NCBI GenBank assembly: GCA_002450155.1
Contig: DJYO01000022.1
Location: forward strand, 1 to 64,000
Reading direction: 5' to 3'
From: Mageeibacillus sp. UBA6976
GTDB lineage: Bacteria > Bacillota > Clostridia > Saccharofermentanales > Saccharofermentanaceae
DNA length: 64,000 nucleotides
The notes under the pieces are model-generated. The model worked only from the letters and a program-made list of their open reading frames with translations, searched no databases and had not been told where the DNA came from. Every line of letters starts with the position of its first letter. Position 1 is the first letter of the stretch. The translations under genes and the position numbers were made by a program. Below, piece after piece: positions 60,153-64,000 of the stretch.

Positions 60153-62437
60153 GACTTTGCCTCCACTGATGTAAGGGTCTTGGAAGAGTCGTCAGGCTTA
60201 TAGCCCTTCCTTACTATCCCGAATACTATAAGTCCAAGGGTGATAAGAGCTGCTACAGTACCGACGCCGAAGCTTACTGAGCCTTGGATAAGTCCTATGA
60301 TCTGATATGCAATAAGCGCAAGAGCGTATGCCCAGAGTGTCATCCAGCCGATGGCAGCTGCTGTCCACTTGCCGCTGTTCATCTCACGCTTGATAGCGCC
60401 TATGGCGGCAAAGCAGGGAGCACAGAGCAGGTTAAAGATCATGAAGGCGAATCCTGAAGCTGCATTATATTCCTTGTTGATATTATCCCAGATGCCCTCA
60501 CCGTTCTCACCCAGCTCCTCACCGGCTTCTTCCTCGTCGTAGTTATAGAGGACACCGAATGTGGAGATGACTTCTTCTTTGGCTACAAGGCCTGTTAATG
60601 TGGCAACTGTAGGCTTCCATGAGCCAAAGCCCAGGGGCCTGAATACAACTGACAGACCCTGGCCTGCTGATGCGAGGAGAGAGTCGTCCATGGAGTTAAC
60701 TTCGTCAGGAGAAATATGCCTCTTTATGGCCAGCTCCTCTATATAATCCCCGTCCTCTTCGATAGCCTGTTCTTCCCAGAGGGAATCAACCATACCGAAC
60801 TTGCCTTTGACAAAACCAAACCCTGACAGGAACCAGATTATCACGGTGGATATCAGGATAACCGAACCTGCACGCTTGATGAATGACCAGCCCCTCTCCC
60901 AGGTTGCATGAAATACATTCTTAGCAGAGGGAACGTGATATGAAGGAAGTTCCATAACAAAGGGTGAAGGCTCAGATGCAAGGGCTTTGATCTTCTTGAG
61001 GATTATGCCGGAGAGTACTATGGATGTGATACCGATAAAGTAGGCTGATACTGCAATCCAGGGCGACTTACCGAATATGGCGCCGGCAACAAGTCCTATG
61101 ATCGGGAGCTTGGCGCTACAGGGCATGAATGTCGTTGTCATAACCGTTAGCTTTCTGTCACGGTCGTTCTCTATGGTCCTCGAAGCCATAACTCCCGGAA
61201 CACCGCAGCCTGTTGCTACGAGAGCGGGAATAAAAGACTTGCCTGACAGACCAAACTGACGGAATACACGGTCCATTACAAAGGCTACACGGGCCATATA
61301 TCCGATGTCTTCAAGTATGGCAAGGAGTATAAAGAGTACTAATATCTGAGGTACAAATCCCAGAACAGCGCCGACACCTGCCACGATACCATTCTGAACC
61401 AGCCCGTAGATCCAGGACGATTCAGATACATTGCAAAGGGCAAGGAGCTTGTCAAAAAGCGCCGGCACCCACTCGCCAAAGATCACGTCGTTTGTAAAGT
61501 TTGTTGCAATGGTGCCTATGGAGAAAGGAAATCCTCCCATAGCGATGGCGTAGACCATAAACATGATCACTGCAAATATGGGCAGACCGAATATACGGTT
61601 TGTTACAACCCTGTCTATCTTGTCGGATACTGTAAGATGGGTCTTACGATCCTTCTTGGATACGGCCTTGGATGTAATATCCGTTATATAGTTATATCTC
61701 TGATTGGTGATTATGGACTCTGCATCGTCGTCCATCTCAGCCTCGCAGTCCTTGATGTGTTCTTCGATATGAGCCTTCTCATCGTCTGTAAGATCCAGCT
61801 TATCGATTATCTTCTCATCTCTTTCAAAGACCTTGACCGCAAACCACCTTATGCTCTTCTTGTCTACTTTGTTTTCTATGGACTCCTCAATATGAGCGAT
61901 GGCATGTTCAACGCTTCCGCTGAATACATGGGGCTGCTCTATGGTATGGCCTGCAGCTTCAATGGCAGCCTCGGCAACGTCCAGGATGGAATCACCCCGA
62001 AGAGCGCTCATGGGTATGACCTTGCAGCGCAGCTTCTTCTCTAATGCGTCAAAGTCGATGGAATCGCCGTTCTTTTTGACCAGATCCATCATGTTGACGG
62101 CAATAACTGTGGGGATGCCTATCTCGATTATCTGTGTCGTAAGGTAGAGATTTCTCTCGATATTGGTACCATCAACGATATTTATTATCGCATCAGGCTT
62201 CTCCTCCACGAGGTAGTTCCTGGCTACAACCTCCTCCAATGTATATGGAGAGAGTGAATATATACCGGGAAGGTCTTGGATTATTACATCCTTGCGTGCC
62301 TTAAGCTTACCTTCCTTCTTCTCAACAGTAACGCCGGGCCAGTTGCCGACATACTGATTTGACCCTGTCAGGGCGTTAAATAAAGTTGTCTTGCCGCAGT
62401 TTGGATTACCTGCCAGTGCTACATGTATCTCAGCCAT
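60149..62437 (-). CDS. feoB: Ferrous iron transporter FeoB
   Basis: The 762-residue protein has an N-terminal GTPase (GNPNCGKTT near residue 10, with G2 and G3 elements VTVEKKEG and DLPGIYSL), a helical GDI-like part (about 180-270) and a membrane part with 'gate' motifs (VPQILVLFILL and CGVPGVMASR). Full FeoB length. It imports Fe2+ across the membrane. It is preceded by two feoA genes and followed by the Cys-rich partner. Confidence 0.97.
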   Translation of the reverse strand: MAEIHVALAGNPNCGKTTLFNALTGSNQYVGNWPGVTVEKKEGKLKARKDVIIQDLPGIYSLSPYTLEEVVARNYLVEEKPDAIINIVDGTNIERNLYLTTQIIEIGIPTVIAVNMMDLVKKNGDSIDFDALEKKLRCKVIPMSALRGDSILDVAEAAIEAAGHTIEQPHVFSGSVEHAIAHIEESIENKVDKKSIRWFAVKVFERDEKIIDKLDLTDDEKAHIEEHIKDCEAEMDDDAESIITNQRYNYITDITSKAVSKKDRKTHLTVSDKIDRVVTNRIFGLPIFAVIMFMVYAIAMGGFPFSIGTIATNFTNDVIFGEWVPALFDKLLALCNVSESSWIYGLVQNGIVAGVGAVLGFVPQILVLFILLAILEDIGYMARVAFVMDRVFRQFGLSGKSFIPALVATGCGVPGVMASRTIENDRDRKLTVMTTTFMPCSAKLPIIGLVAGAIFGKSPWIAVSAYFIGITSIVLSGIILKKIKALASEPSPFVMELPSYHVPSAKNVFHATWERGWSFIKRAGSVILISTVIIWFLSGFGFVKGKFGMVDSLWEEQAIEEDGDYIEELAIKRHISPDEVNSMDDSLLASAGQGLSVVFRPLGFGSWKPTVATLTGLVAKEEVISTFGVLYNYDEEEAGEELGENGEGIWDNINKEYNAASGFAFMIFNLLCAPCFAAIGAIKREMNSGKWTAAAIGWMTLWAYALALIAYQIIGLIQGSVSFGVGTVAALITLGLIVFGIVRKGYKPDDSSKTLTSVEAKS

Positions 62438-62447
62438 CTATACCTCC

Positions 62448-62672
62448 TCAGACCAGCTCAACTTCCAGGATATCCGCGTCAGCTTTCCTCAAGGATAACT
62501 CAAATCCTCTTACGGTAATCTCTATAGGGTCGCCAAGGGGCGCTACCTTGCGGATAAAGATCTCTGTGTTCTTGGTAATTCCCATATCCATGATCCTGCG
62601 CTTGACCGGACCCTGACCGCTGATGCTTATTACCTTGACTGTACTGCCTACTTTACATTCTCTAAGTTTCAT
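62448..62672 (-). CDS. feoA: FeoA domain protein (second copy)
   Basis: The 74-residue protein has an SH3-like FeoA fold: LRECKVGSTVKVIS, a MGITKNTEI segment and a C-terminal beta-strand. It assists FeoB. The two FeoA proteins in tandem are different in sequence. It starts 17 bases after the first feoA stop. Confidence 0.93.
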   Translation of the reverse strand: MKLRECKVGSTVKVISISGQGPVKRRIMDMGITKNTEIFIRKVAPLGDPIEITVRGFELSLRKADADILEVELV

Positions 62673-62689
62673 TTTTTACCTCCTGTGGA

Positions 62690-62911
62690 TCAGCCCGGCT
62701 GAACCATTATCTTCTCCGCCAGTTTCTTGGTTATTGCAAGGTGTGATTCTTTGAGATTCACAATAACATCACCATTATTCTGGGATACGATGCTGACGAG
62801 TGTTCCCGGCACAAACCCGAGATCCGCCAGATGCTGGCGTGTCGCCTCGTCACCGCTTACGCGGAAAACCATAACCTCTTCTCCGACTTTGCCCATTGCA
62901 AGTGGAAACAT
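62690..62911 (-). CDS. feoA: FeoA domain protein (first copy)
   Basis: The 73-residue protein has an SH3-like FeoA fold: FPLAMGKVGEEVMVFRVSG, HLADLGFVPGTLVSIV and a terminal LAEKIMV. It is first in the feo operon. GGAGG precedes the ATG. The upstream region has DtxR/IdeR-like palindromes, so iron control is likely. Confidence 0.93.
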   Translation of the reverse strand: MFPLAMGKVGEEVMVFRVSGDEATRQHLADLGFVPGTLVSIVSQNNGDVIVNLKESHLAITKKLAEKIMVQPG

Positions 62912-62961
62912 ACTAACCTCCAGGCCCGAAGTTTGACACGACTAACTTTCTTAATGTATCA

Positions 62962-62979
62962 TTAGTTAGCCATGACTAA
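62962..62979. promoter_or_regulatory. Probable DtxR/IdeR-type operator between feoA and the regulator gene
   Basis: TTAGTTAGCCATGACTAA has 5-base inverted arms and resembles the iron-box consensus TTAGGTTAGSCTAACCTAA. A related ACTAAC half-site lies nearby at 62941. It is placed to control both the feo operon and the divergent regulator. Confidence 0.6.
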
Positions 62980-63055
62980 TAGGCTGAATAAGTTTATCAT
63001 TTTCGGCTGTGGTTTGCAACAGCTAATTGAACACGTTTAGAAAGAGGATCTATTT

Positions 63056-63445
63056 ATGGATTGGACAACTGGGTTAGGAAAGTCTGCCGAGGACTATCTT
63101 GAGGCTATGCTCATGCTCAAGGAACAGAACGGATATATAAGATCGGTAGATATCGCAGCGCATCTGGGAGTAACCAAGCCAAGCGTAAGCACCGCCATGA
63201 AAAGACTTAGAGAGAACGGATATATAGAGATGGACCGCACCGGCTATATAACCGTAACTGATAAAGGCATGAGTATCGCCGAGAAGGTCTATACCCGCCA
63301 CAAGACCTTGACCAGGTTATTTGTATCTCTAGGCATAAATCCCAGGACAGCCGAAGACGACGCCTGCTCCATAGAACATGATATATCCGATGAGACCTTC
63401 GATGCCCTGAGAAAACTTACAGAGCAGATCACGGATGAAGAATAA
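63056..63445 (+). CDS. DtxR/MntR-family metal-dependent regulator
   Basis: The 129-residue protein has the N-terminal winged helix (SAEDYLEAMLMLKEQNGYIRSV, then LGVTKPSVSTAMKRLRENGYIE) and the metal-binding dimer domain (DDACSIEHDIS, with Cys, Glu and His as ligands). There is no SH3-like C-terminal domain, so it is MntR-like in length. It probably represses feo under iron (or Mn) and likely binds the palindromes in the shared upstream region. Confidence 0.9.
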   Translation: MDWTTGLGKSAEDYLEAMLMLKEQNGYIRSVDIAAHLGVTKPSVSTAMKRLRENGYIEMDRTGYITVTDKGMSIAEKVYTRHKTLTRLFVSLGINPRTAEDDACSIEHDISDETFDALRKLTEQITDEE

Positions 63446-63448
63446 GTG

Positions 63449-63488
63449 CAAAACAAAAGAGCCCATCTGTTATTAAACAGCGGGCCCC
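63449..63488 (-). terminator. Terminator after the HAD hydrolase gene
   Basis: On the minus strand GCCC and CTGTT pair with AACAG and GGGC around TAAT, followed by TCTTTTGTTTTG. Confidence 0.6.
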
Positions 63489-63503
63489 ATGATCATTCCT
63501 TTA

Positions 63504-64000
63504 TCAGTCTAACAGATCGAGCAGCGACTTGATCTCCTGGCAGGGAAGATTCCTTGCCACCGTAGGTGACTGCTCCGTCTGAATGTAGCAGGCTTCAAGT
63601 CCTGCAGCCATGCCGCCCCTTACATCAGCAAATTCATCGTTGCCGATTATAACGGACTCCTTGGCCTTAAGACCCTTCATCGCAGCAGTGAAGAAAGCCT
63701 TGGAAGGCTTCTTTACTCCGATGTCAGAGGAGATGATGATGCCGTCGAACATATCGTAGATACCGAGGCTCTCAAGCTCAGGGACAGTAAATACAGACTG
63801 TGCGTTAGTAAAGATATAAAGCTTCTTGCCCTGATCCTTAAGCTTGGTAAGGAGCTCCTTCGCCCCGGGATAAAGACCTAACTTGCAGATGGATATACAA
63901 CGGAACGTAAGCGCAGCTGCATCGACTTCGGACTGGAAGACCTTGGATCCCTTCTGTGTGAACAGTTCCCTGAATACCTCTGCAAGATCTATCTCTACGT
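63504..64000 (-). CDS. HAD-family hydrolase, partial (N-terminus outside window)
   Basis: The frame runs in from the window edge without a stop. About 165 codons are visible. YPGAKELLTKL, YIFTNAQSV (HAD motif II), GVKKPSKAFF (motif III Lys) and IIGNDEFADVRGG (motif IV, with the acidic residues) give a HAD phosphatase, similar to the class that includes phosphoglycolate phosphatases and pyrimidine 5'-nucleotidases. Motif I (DxDxT) lies outside the window, so the substrate cannot be inferred. Confidence 0.86.
   Translation of the reverse strand, partial: VEIDLAEVFRELFTQKGSKVFQSEVDAAALTFRCISICKLGLYPGAKELLTKLKDQGKKLYIFTNAQSVFTVPELESLGIYDMFDGIIISSDIGVKKPSKAFFTAAMKGLKAKESVIIGNDEFADVRGGMAAGLEACYIQTEQSPTVARNLPCQEIKSLLDLLD

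Overview
The window comes from a Gram-positive, most likely anaerobic member of the Clostridia. The signs are a ctsR-mcsA-mcsB-clpC operon with CtsR heptad boxes, NfnAB-type flavoproteins, a YugP-type protease, ChW-repeat proteins, a fused phosphoglycerate kinase-triosephosphate isomerase, an FeoA/FeoA/FeoB operon, strong Shine-Dalgarno sites and many TGATG, TAATG or ATGA gene overlaps. The genus cannot be named from the sequence. Coding density is very high: no gene-free stretch exceeds 300 bases. I see no rRNA, tRNA, insertion sequence, phage or CRISPR array.

Layout. 0-6.4 kb: a divergent GH31 protein, an alpha/beta hydrolase with a YugP-like protease, then nfnA-nfnB. 6.4-8.4 kb: the pgk-tpi fusion. 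8.6-9.9 kb: a PlsC-type acyltransferase with a zinc-ribbon extension. 10.0-14.8 kb: the CtsR regulon operon, in which McsB has lost its kinase motifs and ClpC has an unusual N-domain. 15-22.3 kb: two diguanylate cyclases, a DUF1846 protein, a DUF308 membrane protein, a metallo-beta-lactamase-fold protein and a secreted GH25 lysozyme.

21.65-34.4 kb is the most unusual part: thirteen minus-strand genes packed with overlaps of 1-17 bases or gaps of 1-8 bases. In order of transcription they are a NifH-like reductase, a NifD/NifK-like pair, hypF, hypC, hypD, hypE, an ACT-type regulator of the [FeFe]-hydrogenase TM1266 kind, a second NifD/NifK-like pair, hydF, an NAD(P)HX epimerase domain and a D-lyxose-isomerase-like cupin. 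No hydrogenase subunit, hypA, hypB, hydE, hydG or genuine nif gene lies in the window. HypCDEF make the Fe(CN)2CO unit, HydF is the scaffold for the [FeFe] H-cluster, and NifH/NifDK-like proteins carry out ATP-driven low-potential reductions. Finding all three as one transcription unit suggests an undescribed metallocofactor assembly or reduction system. It is preceded by a leader RNA whose terminator hairpin contains the ribosome binding site of the first gene, with a competing antiterminator helix upstream.

34.5-39.2 kb: a cysteine synthase, then a four-gene cell-surface glycan operon (cytidylyltransferase, epimerase, LicD, glycosyltransferase). 39.4-44.6 kb: a MoxR-DUF58-VWA-VWA-TPR (Bat-like) operon. 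44.7-49.5 kb: exported proteins and an acyltransferase. 49.5-56.3 kb: a more AT-rich block with a membrane-anchored XRE regulator, two small secreted proteins, an ABC transporter of the FtsX/MacB kind and a large lipoprotein. 56.6-59.9 kb: two small membrane proteins followed by larE-larB-larC, for the nickel-pincer nucleotide cofactor. 59.9-63.4 kb: ferrous iron uptake and a DtxR/MntR regulator. The window ends inside a HAD-family hydrolase gene.

Metal handling (Fe, Ni and Fe-S chemistry) is a theme of the second half. Functions given as inference have not been tested by any search.
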